From Roseovarius sp. 217 (GTDB taxonomy: Bacteria > Pseudomonadota > Alphaproteobacteria > Rhodobacterales > Rhodobacteraceae): a stretch of 64,000 nt of DNA. Each line of letters starts with the position of its first letter. The stretch's first letter is position 1. The notes below the pieces were generated by a model. The model saw nothing but the letters and a program-made list of their open reading frames with translations, was not told the DNA's origin and ran no database searches. Shown piece by piece: positions 28,134 through 37,020 of the stretch. The stretch is from assembly GCF_000152845.1 (NCBI RefSeq), contig NZ_CH902584.1:2161815-2225814 (forward strand), in the 5' to 3' direction. The position numbers and the translations under genes were made by a program.

Positions 28134-28187
28134 GCCCGTGACGCAACCGGCGGAGCGATCCGTCATAATGAGGGGAGGGAGACCTAT

Positions 28188-28379
28188 ATGACCCGGAAAA
28201 CCGAGGCTGGCAGCAGCCGCCGTGATTTCCTCAAACTGGCTGCCACTGGCGCACCCGCAGTCGCGGTTGCAACCGTGGTGATGGCGGGCACGGCAGAGGC
28301 CGCAGAGCCTGATCTGACATCCAACGAGATGCAGGACACCGCGCATACCCGCGCCTATTTCGAGAGCGCCCGTTTCTAG
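28188..28379 (+). CDS. Small Tat-signal protein of the formate dehydrogenase cluster
   Basis: 63 residues. It is almost all twin-arginine signal: SSRRDFLKLAATGAPAVAVA, with a cleavage-like site after AEA. The mature part is only ~25 residues (EPDLTSNEMQDTAHTRAYFESARF, in parts). GAGGGAGA precedes the ATG. Short proteins of this kind regularly precede fdhA in proteobacteria and may escort or anchor the complex. No cofactor motif is seen. Confidence 0.85.
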   Translation: MTRKTEAGSSRRDFLKLAATGAPAVAVATVVMAGTAEAAEPDLTSNEMQDTAHTRAYFESARF

Positions 28380-28483
28380 GATCGGACGAAATCACCCGCC
28401 GCTGACGACTGGTTGCTTCAGGCCCGACTGTCAGAGGAAACCGCAGTACCCAGCCCAAGAGGGCCTAGGGAGGAGATAGAAAC

Positions 28484-31453
28484 ATGCTGAGGAAAAAGAC
28501 CAACGGGGTTGCACGACGCCCCCAGCGGACCAGTATCCTGTCTGAGGTCGCCGGGTCGTCCGTCGATCGTCGCGCGTTCCTGCGCGGCAGTGGTCTGGCC
28601 ATTGGTGGCCTGGCCGCGCTTGGTGCCATGGGGGGCACCGTGACCCGCGCCAATGCGCAGAGCGCCGCGAATGAGGCCGTCAAGACGGTGAAATCCGTCT
28701 GTACGCATTGCTCGGTCGGCTGCACGGTCGTCGCCGAAGTGCAGAATGGCGTCTGGACGGGACAAGAGCCCGGCTGGGACAGCCCGTTCAATCTGGGCGC
28801 GCATTGCGCCAAGGGGGCCGCAGTGCGCGAACATGCGCATGGCGAGCGCCGTCTCAAATATCCGATGAAAAAAGAAGGCGGAGAGTGGAAGCGCATCAGC
28901 TGGGAGCAGGCGATCAACGAGATCGGCGACGGCATGATGAAGATCCGCGAAGAGAGCGGCCCGGATTCTGTTTATTGGCTGGGATCTGCCAAGCATAATA
29001 ACGAACAATCCTATCTCTTCCGCAAGTTCGCCGCCTATTGGGGCACGAACAACGTCGACCACCAAGCGCGGATCTGTCACTCGACGACCGTGGCCGGTGT
29101 TGCGAACACATGGGGCTACGGCGCCATGACCAACAGCTACAATGACATCCACAATTCCAAAGCCATCTTTATCATCGGCGGAAACCCGGCAGAGGCGCAT
29201 CCTGTCAGCCTGCTGCATGTGCTGAAGGCCAAGGAGCAGAACAACGCGCCTTTGATCGTCTGTGACCCACGCTTTACCCGCACGGCGGCACATGCCGATG
29301 AATATGTGCGCATGCGTCCCGGTTCGGACGTGGCATTGATCTGGGGTATCCTCTGGCACATCTTCGAGAATGGCTGGGAGGACAAGGAATTCATCCGCAC
29401 CCGCGTCTGGGGGATGGATCAGATCAAGGATGAGGTGGCCAAGTGGACGCCCGAAGAGGTCGAGCGTGTCACGGATGTTCCAGGCAGCCAGCTGCGCCGC
29501 GTGGCGCGGACGCTGGCCAACAACCGTCCGGGCACCGTGATCTGGTGCATGGGGGGCACGCAGCACACCACCGGCAACAACAACACCCGCGCGTATTGCG
29601 TTCTGCAACTGGCCCTTGGAAACATGGGTGTAGCGGGGGGCGGCACCAATATCTTCCGCGGCCATGACAACGTGCAAGGCGCGACCGATCTGGGCGTTCT
29701 GGCGGACACGCTGCCCGGCTATTATGGTCTGGCGGAAGGCTCCTGGGCCCATTGGGCGCGGGTTTGGGACGAGGATCTTGACTGGTTGAAAGGCCGGTTC
29801 TCGGATGCCTCCTTTGGCGAAACCAAGATGATGAACCTCAACGGCATCACGGTTTCCCGGTGGATCGACGGTGTTCTTGAAGACAAGGAGAATATGGACC
29901 AGCCCAACAACGTGCGGGCCATGGTTCTCTGGGGTCATGCCCCCAACAGCCAGACACGCGGCAAGGAAATGAAAACCGCGATGGAAAAGCTGGACATGCT
30001 GGTCGTGGTCGACCCGTTCCCGACGGTCTCTGCCGTCATGAACGACCGCACCGACGGTGTGTATCTGCTGCCTGCGACGACACAATTCGAGACGCGCGGT
30101 TCTGTCACCGCCTCGAACCGGTCGTTGCAGTGGCGGGATCAGGTGATGGCTCCGCTGTTCGAGTCCAAGGTTGACCACGAGATTCTTGCGCTCTTTGCCA
30201 AGAAGTTCGGCTTTGATGACAAGATGTTCCGCAATATCGCGATGGACGACACCGGCGAGCCCAATGTCGAGGACATCACCCGCGAGTTCAATCGCGGCAT
30301 GTGGACGATTGGCTATACAGGTCAATCGCCGGAGCGGCTCAAGCTGCATATGGCGAACCAGCACACCTTTGACCGCACCACGTTGCGCGCCAAGGGCGGT
30401 CCGGCCGATGGCGATTATTACGGTCTGCCATGGCCCTGCTGGGGCACGGCAGAGATGAACCATCCGGGCACGGCAAATCTCTATGATATGTCGTTGCCGG
30501 TCTCTCAGGGCGGTTTGACCTTCCGGGCTCGGTTCGGCGTCGAGCGTGAGGGTGACAATCTCTTGGCCGAGGGTGTCTATTCGGCTGGCTCGGAGATTCA
30601 GGATGGCTATCCCGAATTCACCATGCAGATGCTGGTGGATCTGGGTTGGGATGGCGATCTGACCGCGCAGGAGCGGGCCATGATCGACTGGGTGGCTGGT
30701 TTCCGCGATACGCGGCCGGGCACCGAGGAAGTCGGCGAAACCAGCCAGCAGGGCGAGTTGCCCTCGGATTACGCGGCAAAAGTGGGTGGCGTGAACTGGA
30801 AGACCGACCTCTCGGGCGGGATTCAGCGGGTGGCGATTGCGCATGAATGCGCGCCCTTTGGCAATGCCAAGGCGCGGGCCGTTGTGTGGACCTTCCCCGA
30901 TCCGGTGCCGCTGCACCGCGAACCGCTCTACACGAGCCGTCGTGATCTGGTGGCGGATTACCCGACCTATGAGGACCGCAAGTTCTGGCGTCTGCCGACC
31001 ATGTATGCCTCGATCCAGCAAAAGGACTTCTCGCAAGAGTATCCGATCATCCTCACGTCTGGCCGTCTGGTCGAGTATGAGGGCGGCGGGGACGAGACCC
31101 GATCCAACCCGTGGCTGGCCGAATTGCAGCAAGACATGTTCGTCGAAATCAACCCGCGCGATGCCAATAACATCGGTGTGCGGGATGGTGCGCAGGTCTG
31201 GGTCGAAGGCGCTGAAGGTGCCAAGGTCAAGGTCATGGCGATGGTGACAGAGCGGGTGGCAGAAGGCGTCGTCTTTATGCCGTTCCACTTTGGCGGTCAT
31301 TTCGAGGGCAAGGATCTTCGGGAGAATTACCCCGCCGGGTCCGATCCCTATGTCTTGGGCGAAAGCACCAACACCGCACAGACCTATGGCTACGACTCGG
31401 TCACGCAGATGCAGGAGACCAAGTGTACTCTCTGCAAGATCATGCCAGCGTAA
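28484..31453 (+). CDS. fdhA: Formate dehydrogenase alpha subunit, Cys-type, periplasmic
   Basis: 989 residues. A twin-arginine signal (DRRAFLRGSGLAIGG) directs export. The [4Fe-4S] site is CTHCSVGC plus a fourth Cys in AHCAKG. The Mo/W ligand is Cys198 in ARICHSTTVAG, where E. coli FdnG has selenocysteine; no UGA is needed here. The C-terminal molybdopterin-dinucleotide domain is complete (VFMPFHFGGHFEGKDL). The enzyme oxidises formate to CO2 at a bis-MGD centre. AGGAGATAG precedes the ATG. fdhB follows after 12 bases. Confidence 0.96.
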   Translation: MLRKKTNGVARRPQRTSILSEVAGSSVDRRAFLRGSGLAIGGLAALGAMGGTVTRANAQSAANEAVKTVKSVCTHCSVGCTVVAEVQNGVWTGQEPGWDSPFNLGAHCAKGAAVREHAHGERRLKYPMKKEGGEWKRISWEQAINEIGDGMMKIREESGPDSVYWLGSAKHNNEQSYLFRKFAAYWGTNNVDHQARICHSTTVAGVANTWGYGAMTNSYNDIHNSKAIFIIGGNPAEAHPVSLLHVLKAKEQNNAPLIVCDPRFTRTAAHADEYVRMRPGSDVALIWGILWHIFENGWEDKEFIRTRVWGMDQIKDEVAKWTPEEVERVTDVPGSQLRRVARTLANNRPGTVIWCMGGTQHTTGNNNTRAYCVLQLALGNMGVAGGGTNIFRGHDNVQGATDLGVLADTLPGYYGLAEGSWAHWARVWDEDLDWLKGRFSDASFGETKMMNLNGITVSRWIDGVLEDKENMDQPNNVRAMVLWGHAPNSQTRGKEMKTAMEKLDMLVVVDPFPTVSAVMNDRTDGVYLLPATTQFETRGSVTASNRSLQWRDQVMAPLFESKVDHEILALFAKKFGFDDKMFRNIAMDDTGEPNVEDITREFNRGMWTIGYTGQSPERLKLHMANQHTFDRTTLRAKGGPADGDYYGLPWPCWGTAEMNHPGTANLYDMSLPVSQGGLTFRARFGVEREGDNLLAEGVYSAGSEIQDGYPEFTMQMLVDLGWDGDLTAQERAMIDWVAGFRDTRPGTEEVGETSQQGELPSDYAAKVGGVNWKTDLSGGIQRVAIAHECAPFGNAKARAVVWTFPDPVPLHREPLYTSRRDLVADYPTYEDRKFWRLPTMYASIQQKDFSQEYPIILTSGRLVEYEGGGDETRSNPWLAELQQDMFVEINPRDANNIGVRDGAQVWVEGAEGAKVKVMAMVTERVAEGVVFMPFHFGGHFEGKDLRENYPAGSDPYVLGESTNTAQTYGYDSVTQMQETKCTLCKIMPA

Positions 31454-31465
31454 GGAGACAGAGAC

Positions 31466-32062
31466 ATGGCAAGAGCAAAGTTTCTATGCGACGCCGAACG
31501 CTGCATCGAGTGCAACGCCTGCGTCACGGCCTGCAAGAACGAGCACGAGGTGCCGTGGGGGATCAACCGCCGCAAGGTGGTGACGATCAACGACGGCAGC
31601 CCCGGTGAACGTTCGATCTCGGTGGCTTGCATGCACTGTTCGGATGCGCCCTGTATGGCGGTCTGTCCGGTGGATTGCTTCTACCAGAACGAGGAGGGCA
31701 TCGTGTTGCACTCCAAGGATCTGTGTATCGGCTGCGGCTACTGCTTCTATGCGTGCCCGTTCGGTGCGCCGCAGTTCCCGCAGGCGGGCAATTTCGGTAG
31801 CCGGGGCAAGATGGACAAATGCACCTTCTGCGCCGGTGGTCCGGAAGAGAACCACTCGGAGGCCGAGTTCCAGAAGTATGGGCGCAACCGGATCGCCGAG
31901 GGCAAATTGCCCATCTGCGCCGAGATGTGCTCGACCAAGGCGCTGTTGGCAGGGGATGGCGACGTCGTGTCGGCCATCTACCGCGAGCGCGTCGTGGCCC
32001 GTGGTTTCGGCTCGGGTGCTTGGGGCTGGGGCTCTGCTTACGGTCAGCAGAGCGGCGGCTGA
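31466..32062 (+). CDS. fdhB: Formate dehydrogenase beta subunit (four [4Fe-4S] clusters)
   Basis: 198 residues. Cys motifs in order: CIECNACVTACKNEH, CMHCSDAPCMAVCP, CIGCGYCFYACP, and CTFC with a late CAEMC. These are the four clusters of the FdnH/FdhB type. It conducts electrons from FdhA towards the cytochrome b subunit. There is no membrane anchor at its C-terminus, unlike E. coli FdnH, so it is held by FdhA and FdhC. AAGGAGACAG precedes the ATG. Confidence 0.96.
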   Translation: MARAKFLCDAERCIECNACVTACKNEHEVPWGINRRKVVTINDGSPGERSISVACMHCSDAPCMAVCPVDCFYQNEEGIVLHSKDLCIGCGYCFYACPFGAPQFPQAGNFGSRGKMDKCTFCAGGPEENHSEAEFQKYGRNRIAEGKLPICAEMCSTKALLAGDGDVVSAIYRERVVARGFGSGAWGWGSAYGQQSGG

Positions 32063-32145
32063 TCGCGCTAATGCCGGTGCCGGAGGGTGACATGACCTTT
32101 GGCACCGGCCCGAACACAATCGGAAACCTCAAAAGCTTCCGATCT

Positions 32146-32164
32146 GATTTCTTTTGAAGAAATC
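32146..32164 (+). promoter_or_regulatory. Hairpin in the fdhB-fdhC gap
   Basis: GATTTCTT-TTG-AAGAAATC, an 8-bp perfect stem in the 131-base gap, 29 bases before the fdhC start. It has no T-run. It may mark mRNA processing or set the subunit ratio. Confidence 0.4.
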
Positions 32165-32193
32165 GGATAAATCAGACTTAGATCGAGGACATC

Positions 32194-33405
32194 ATGCGCG
32201 CATTTCTCAGCTTGGCTTTGTGTTTTCTGCTCGCACTGCCCGCCATGGCGCAGGACACGCCAACGACCACTGGGCCTGACCGGTCCGTCACCGGCGGCGC
32301 ACAAACTCTGGACGATATTCTGGCCCGGCAGCGCGGCGAGAAGGTCGACGACAGTTTCCGCCGTGACGCCACCGGCAACCCGGATGACGCGGCGGGGATG
32401 GCGGGGCAGTTGGGCACTTTGGGCGGATCTTCGGATGCCGATGTGTGGCGCGCGCTGCGCTATGGGCTTGATGACGTCAAGGTCTCAACCGGCGGGCCGG
32501 AGGCGCGGGTGCTCATTCAGGACGGCGGCATGAACTGGCTGCAATTCCGCAAGGGGCCGCTGGCGACCTATGGCGCGTGGTTGCTGGGAGGCACGGTGGC
32601 GCTATTGGCGCTGTTCTACCTCATTCGGGGCAGAATCCGCATTGACGGCGAAAAGACCGGGCGCACTGTGACGCGCTTTCAGGCGGTCGAGCGGTTTGGC
32701 CATTGGCTCATGGCGGGCTCTTTTGTCGTGCTGGCGATCACCGGGCTGCTCGTGCTCTTTGGCCGTATGGTGGTCATTCCGCTGTTGGGGCACGAGGCGT
32801 TCTCGACCATCGCGATCGGGTCAAAATGGGTGCATAACAACATCTCATGGGCGTTTATGATTGGCCTCGTGATGGTGTTCTTCATGTGGGTTCTGCACAA
32901 TATTCCCAACCGGACGGACCTGAAATGGTTGGCCGTGGGCGGCGGGATTTTTAGCAAGGGTGTGCATCCGCCCGCCAAGAAGTTCAACGCGGGTCAAAAG
33001 ATGATCTTCTGGGCGGTGATCGTGTTTGGCGCGTCGATCTCAGCCTCTGGCCTGTCGCTGCTCTTTCCATTCGAATTGCCGATGTTTGCCAAGACCTTTG
33101 CCCTTCTCAATCAGACAGGATTGCCGCAGGCGGTGGGTTATGGCGAGTTGCCGGTGATGCTGGCGCCGCATGAGGAAATGCAACTGGCGACGCTCTGGCA
33201 CAGCATCATGGCCTTTGTGCTGACCGCGATTATCCTCGCGCATATCTATATCGGCTCTGTCGGCATGGAGGGTGCCTATGATGCCATGGGCTCGGGCGAG
33301 GTCGAGGAGCAATGGGCGCGTGAGCATCATGGGTTGTGGCTCAAGGAATTGCAGGAAAAGGGCGAAGCGCCAGTTCACGGCAAGGCCGCCACACCTGCGG
33401 AGTAG
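32194..33405 (+). CDS. fdhC: Formate dehydrogenase gamma subunit (cytochrome b556)
   Basis: 403 residues. A Sec signal (FLSLALCFLLALPAMA, then QDT) and a ~100-residue periplasmic extension precede four membrane spans. Haem-b histidines are expected in FQAVERFGHWLMAGSFVVLAITG, MWVLHNIPN and ATLWHSIMAFVLTAIILAHIY, quoted in parts. The subunit takes electrons from FdhB and reduces quinone. GAGGACATC precedes the ATG. The N-terminal periplasmic extension is common in FdhC of the Wolinella/Campylobacter type rather than E. coli FdnI. Confidence 0.94.
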   Translation: MRAFLSLALCFLLALPAMAQDTPTTTGPDRSVTGGAQTLDDILARQRGEKVDDSFRRDATGNPDDAAGMAGQLGTLGGSSDADVWRALRYGLDDVKVSTGGPEARVLIQDGGMNWLQFRKGPLATYGAWLLGGTVALLALFYLIRGRIRIDGEKTGRTVTRFQAVERFGHWLMAGSFVVLAITGLLVLFGRMVVIPLLGHEAFSTIAIGSKWVHNNISWAFMIGLVMVFFMWVLHNIPNRTDLKWLAVGGGIFSKGVHPPAKKFNAGQKMIFWAVIVFGASISASGLSLLFPFELPMFAKTFALLNQTGLPQAVGYGELPVMLAPHEEMQLATLWHSIMAFVLTAIILAHIYIGSVGMEGAYDAMGSGEVEEQWAREHHGLWLKELQEKGEAPVHGKAATPAE

Positions 33406-33407
33406 CC

Positions 33408-34718
33408 ATGCGTGCGCGCGCCCTTGGTCTCTGGTTCTGGGTGCTGGCGGGGACAAGCCCGCTGGCGGCTCAGGAGTTTACCACACTCAAGGGGCATGGT
33501 GGGCCTGTCATGGGGCTGACAATCATGCCCGAGAGCGGGCAGGTGATTTCAGCCAGTTTCGACAATTCCGTGGGGCTGTGGCAGGGGCGCACGCCCCGCT
33601 GGTTGGAGGGCCATGCGGCAGCGGTGGTGACGGTCGAGGCACTGGAGGCCGGTCGGCTGGTGTCCGGGGGCGATGATTTCGCGGTGATCGTATGGGACAT
33701 GGCGACCGGGCTGGGCACACGTCTGGAGGGGCACAAGGGCAAGATTGCGGCGCTTGATGTGTCGCCGGATGGGCAATGGATCGCTTCGGCCAGTTGGGAT
33801 GGCTCGATCGGGATTTGGCCGGTGGCGGGGGGCAAGGGACGGTTTCTCACCGGGCATGACGGGGCGGTCAGCGATGTCGCCTTTGGCCGGGACGGAGCGC
33901 TCTTGTATTCCTCTTCAGCCGACGGGTCGTTGCGGGAATGGCGCTGGCACGAGGCGGGGGCTGCTCCGCGCGAGGTGCTCAATCAGGGATTTGGCATCAA
34001 TCGGATCGTTCTGGGGCCGGACGATGCCTGGCTGGCCTATGGCGCAGTCGACGGGGCGACGCGGGTGGTCGACCCGAGGAGCGGTCAGCAGATCGCCGAT
34101 TTCACGCTGGAGCGCCGTCCGGTTCTGTCGCTGGCCTATCACGCGGCAACCGCGCAATTGGCGGCGGGCGATGGGCAGGGCTATATCATGGTGATCGACA
34201 CGGAGGATTGGATGATCACCCGCGATTTTCAGGCCATGGCGCGCGGCCCGGTCTGGGCGTTGGAATTTTCGCCGGACGGGCGTATGATCTATGCGGGCGG
34301 CCTGAGCGAGGTGGTCTATGGCTGGCCGGTGGACATGCTGGACAGTTATGATCCGGCGGGCGAAACAGAGCACAGTTTTCTGCGGCCTGCGCAGGAGATG
34401 GAGAATGGCGAGCGGCAATTCATGCGAAAATGCTCGATCTGCCACGCGCTGACGCCGCCACCCTCGCGCAAGGCGGGTCCGACCCTCTACGGTGTCTTTG
34501 GCCGTCGTGCCGGCACAGTGCCCGGCTATGCCTATTCCGAGATCCTCGACGGATCGGGGATCGTCTGGACTGACGACACCATTGACGCGCTTTTTGACCT
34601 TGGACCGGATCACTATATTCCCGGCTCCAAGATGCCGATGCAACGGATCACAGCGGCAGAGGACCGGCAGGATATGATCGACTATCTGCGCCGGGCGACC
34701 GCAACAAGAAGGAACTGA
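33408..34718 (+). CDS. WD40-repeat / cytochrome c fusion protein
   Basis: 436 residues from the ATG at 33408, two bases after the fdhC stop. Signal peptide LWFWVLAGTSPLAA, then QEF. Residues ~25-310 hold about seven WD40 blades, several with the GH...WD or SxD..W spacing (LKGHGGPVMGL, GGDDFAVIVWD, SASWDGSIGIW). Residues ~325-430 are a class I cytochrome c: CSICH, GPTLYGVFGRRAG and the distal Met in SKMPMQRI. Its position fits a soluble electron acceptor or docking protein for the formate dehydrogenase in the periplasm. Confidence 0.88.
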   Translation: MRARALGLWFWVLAGTSPLAAQEFTTLKGHGGPVMGLTIMPESGQVISASFDNSVGLWQGRTPRWLEGHAAAVVTVEALEAGRLVSGGDDFAVIVWDMATGLGTRLEGHKGKIAALDVSPDGQWIASASWDGSIGIWPVAGGKGRFLTGHDGAVSDVAFGRDGALLYSSSADGSLREWRWHEAGAAPREVLNQGFGINRIVLGPDDAWLAYGAVDGATRVVDPRSGQQIADFTLERRPVLSLAYHAATAQLAAGDGQGYIMVIDTEDWMITRDFQAMARGPVWALEFSPDGRMIYAGGLSEVVYGWPVDMLDSYDPAGETEHSFLRPAQEMENGERQFMRKCSICHALTPPPSRKAGPTLYGVFGRRAGTVPGYAYSEILDGSGIVWTDDTIDALFDLGPDHYIPGSKMPMQRITAAEDRQDMIDYLRRATATRRN

Positions 34719-34722
34719 GAGA

Positions 34723-34860
34723 ATGAAAGCAATGATTGCCGCCTTTGCAGCCTGCGCGGTGATTGCCGCCGCGGCCCCGACAGTCCTGCACGAGCTGGGC
34801 TATACGTCAGAGGCCAAGCGCGCAGGCGATGCGGTCCGGCTGGGTGACGCGGCCGAATGA
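34723..34860 (+). CDS. 45-residue exported or membrane peptide
   Basis: Too short for most gene callers. It reads MKAMIAAFAACAVIAAAAP and ends GDAVRLGDAAE. The first 20 residues form a signal or anchor helix. GAGAG precedes the ATG, it starts five bases after the WD40-cytochrome stop, and its stop overlaps the regulator start (ATGA). The conserved position between fdh genes and their regulator argues for a real gene. Function is unknown; a small complex subunit is possible. Confidence 0.65.
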   Translation: MKAMIAAFAACAVIAAAAPTVLHELGYTSEAKRAGDAVRLGDAAE

Positions 34861-36218
34861 TGCCGCAACCTGCGCCCGAGGATACACGGGACGAATATGG
34901 TCAGAACCTTGCGCATGCGTCGGTGCTTATCATTGACGACGAACCGGGGATGCGCAATTTTCTGATCAAGACGCTGGGGCCAAGATGCCGCCATGTGGAG
35001 CAGGCGCGGTCCTGTGAAGAAGGGGCGATGATCCTTGATCAGGCGCATTTCGATCTGGTAATTCTCGACAATATCATGCCGGGCAAGACCGGCCTCGATT
35101 GGCTGGAGGAGCAGCGGCGTGTCGGGCTCTTTGCCGATACGATTCTGATCACCGCCTATGCCGATCTTGATACCGCGATCAAGGCGCTGCGCGCGGGGGT
35201 CACGGATTTTGTGCTCAAGCCGTTTCGCGCCAATCAGATTCTGAATGCCGTGGCGCGGGCGCTGGACCGCAAGTATCTGGCGCGCGAGAACTATCTCTTG
35301 CGGCATGAGCTGTCGGCGGGCGGGCAGGCGGCGCGCGGGCGATTGCTTGGGAATTCGACCGCCATTCAGGCCGTGCGCGCAATGTTGGGAAAGCTGGCGG
35401 CCGCACCCACCTCGGTGCTGTTTACCGGCGCAAGCGGGACCGGAAAAGAGATTGCGGCGCGCACCCTGCATGGATTATCGAACCGGGCTGACAAGCCTTT
35501 TGTCGCGGTCAATTGTGCCGCGATTTCGGCGGATCGCATCGCTGAGGAGCTGTTTGGCGTGGTCGAGGACGGGCGCGCGCGCAAGGACGGGCTTTTGCTT
35601 CATGCCGATGGTGGCACGCTCTTACTCGACGAGGTGGCGCAACTGCCGGAACATGTGCAGGCGGCCTTGTTGCGGGTGCTGGAGGACAAGCGCATTCGCC
35701 CCATTGGGTCTGAACGGGAGATCCCGCTGAACCTGCGATTTCTCTTTGCCACCAATGCCGATCTGAAAGAGGCGGTGCGGTCTGGCCGTTTCCGGGCTGA
35801 TCTCTATCACCGGATCAATATCGTCAATGTCCAGATGCCAAGCCTCAAGGAGCGTCAGGAGGATATTGTCGAACTGGCGGCGCTTTTCATGAGCGAGTTT
35901 GCCGGCGCGCTGGGCATGCCGGTGCTCGATCTCGATGCTGAGGTTCTGCTCAAGCTCAGCCGCTACGATTGGCCCGGCAATGTGCGCGAATTGCGCAATC
36001 TGATTGAGCGGTCGGTGATCCTTGGGGCCCTTCCAGAGGAATTCGCGGGCTCTGGCCGGGAGGGAGGCGAACCAGCGCTAGAGACGCTGGAACATGTGGA
36101 GCAGCGCCACATCATGGCCGTGCTCGATGCCTGCGGCGGCAATCGGGCGGAAGCGGCGCGGCGTCTGGGCGTGGCGCGCAAGACGATTGACCGAAAGTGC
36201 GCGGCTTGGGGAGTCTGA
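34857..36218 (+). CDS. NtrC-family response regulator lacking the GAFTGA loop
   Basis: 453 residues. Receiver domain 20-135 with the acidic pair D27/D28, phospho-acceptor Asp71 (VILDNIMPG), a conserved Thr (LITAY) and Lys (VLKPF). AAA+ domain ~155-385 with Walker A GASGTGKE, Walker B GGTLLLDEV and the sensor motif RADLYHRINIV. A Fis-type HTH (NRAEAARRLGVARKTIDRK) ends it. The GAFTGA sigma-54 contact loop, expected after EELFG, is missing (GVVEDGRARKDG). It therefore may act with sigma-70, as R. capsulatus NtrC and HupR do. It probably controls the fdh genes it follows; no partner kinase is in view. Confidence 0.9.
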   Translation: MMPQPAPEDTRDEYGQNLAHASVLIIDDEPGMRNFLIKTLGPRCRHVEQARSCEEGAMILDQAHFDLVILDNIMPGKTGLDWLEEQRRVGLFADTILITAYADLDTAIKALRAGVTDFVLKPFRANQILNAVARALDRKYLARENYLLRHELSAGGQAARGRLLGNSTAIQAVRAMLGKLAAAPTSVLFTGASGTGKEIAARTLHGLSNRADKPFVAVNCAAISADRIAEELFGVVEDGRARKDGLLLHADGGTLLLDEVAQLPEHVQAALLRVLEDKRIRPIGSEREIPLNLRFLFATNADLKEAVRSGRFRADLYHRINIVNVQMPSLKERQEDIVELAALFMSEFAGALGMPVLDLDAEVLLKLSRYDWPGNVRELRNLIERSVILGALPEEFAGSGREGGEPALETLEHVEQRHIMAVLDACGGNRAEAARRLGVARKTIDRKCAAWGV

Positions 36219-36224
36219 GCCTGA

Positions 36225-36959
36225 CTATCTGGGCGCGCGGGCGCGGGCGGCCATGACATCGCGCCCAAGGGTGAGGGTATAGGCCTCTAGTTCGGTCAGC
36301 GCCGTTTGCGCGGCCTCGGCCTCAGACCCGGCGAGCGCATCGGCGATGCGGGTGTGAAAGCCAACGATCGCCTCGCGCGAGCGGGCCGTGAAGGTGATCA
36401 TGTTCATCAAGGGTTGCATCGCCTCGACCGCACCTGCGAGTTGATAGCTGAGCACCGGGTTGCCCGCGCTGTCCACCAACGCGCGGTGAAAGGCCACGTC
36501 AGAGGCGCAAAAGCTCTCGTCGGTCAGTCCCGGTTGCCCTTGGCGATGGATCTCGGCGCGCATGGTGGCCAGGGTATCGGGTGTGCGGCGCTGGGCGGCA
36601 AGTGGCGTGCAGGCGCGTTCCAGCGCATAGCGCGCTTCGCAGGCGACATCAAAGCTGATGGCGTTCATGCTGAGCAGCAGCGTAGCGGTGGTGATCTGTT
36701 GGCCGTAAGCCTCGGTGTAGCTGAGGCGGTTGACGAAGGCGCCACCAAATGCGCCGCGCTGCGTGCGAATGAGCGATTGCGCCGCCAACCGCTTGAGCGC
36801 CTCGCGCACGGTGGGGCGCGACACCGCGAAGTGATCGGCAAGCTCTGCCTCGGAGGGTAGGCGTTCGTCGACGATGAGTTGACCCGAGACAATCGCATCG
36901 CGGATTGCCTCGGCTATCTGGGCCGAAAGGTCGGCTTTGTTATCTGGATCAATTTTCAT
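36225..36959 (-). CDS. GntR (FadR subfamily) regulator, probable DmdR
   Basis: 244 residues. The winged helix spans residues ~10-75 (RLPSEAELADHFAVSRPTVREALKRLAAQSLI, in parts) and the FCD ligand domain follows, with metal-type residues D/H in ASDVAFHRAL and VGFHTRIADAL. In Ruegeria the FadR-type DmdR represses dmdA-acuI and is relieved by acryloyl-CoA, as I recall from published work. Here it lies in the same neighbourhood but three genes away from dmdA. A 26-bp palindrome touches its start codon. No ribosome site is visible on its strand. Confidence 0.8.
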   Translation of the reverse strand: MKIDPDNKADLSAQIAEAIRDAIVSGQLIVDERLPSEAELADHFAVSRPTVREALKRLAAQSLIRTQRGAFGGAFVNRLSYTEAYGQQITTATLLLSMNAISFDVACEARYALERACTPLAAQRRTPDTLATMRAEIHRQGQPGLTDESFCASDVAFHRALVDSAGNPVLSYQLAGAVEAMQPLMNMITFTARSREAIVGFHTRIADALAGSEAEAAQTALTELEAYTLTLGRDVMAARARAPR

Positions 36960-36985
36960 TTGTCATACATTTAAATGTCTGACAA
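36960..36985. promoter_or_regulatory. 26-bp palindrome, probable DmdR operator
   Basis: Arms TTGTCATACATTT (36960-36972) and AAATGTCTGACAA (36973-36985) match as inverted repeats at 12 of 13 positions. It abuts the GntR gene start (36959) and lies 36 bases before the DUF2182 start, so one site could control both directions. FadR/VanR-type operators share the spaced GT/AC layout. Binding by the adjacent regulator is inference. Confidence 0.75.
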
Positions 36986-37020
36986 TTTAAACGCAAGAGG
37001 TGAGTCGCAGGGAGAGCGCC

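Noticed and set aside
29060..29100. Selenocysteine site in fdhA
   Set aside because: The ligand codon is TGT (Cys198), not TGA, so no selenocysteine insertion is needed.
28418..31300. 960-residue minus-strand frame opposite fdhA
   Set aside because: A codon-bias shadow of the formate dehydrogenase alpha gene; its composition is His/Arg-rich and has no family match.
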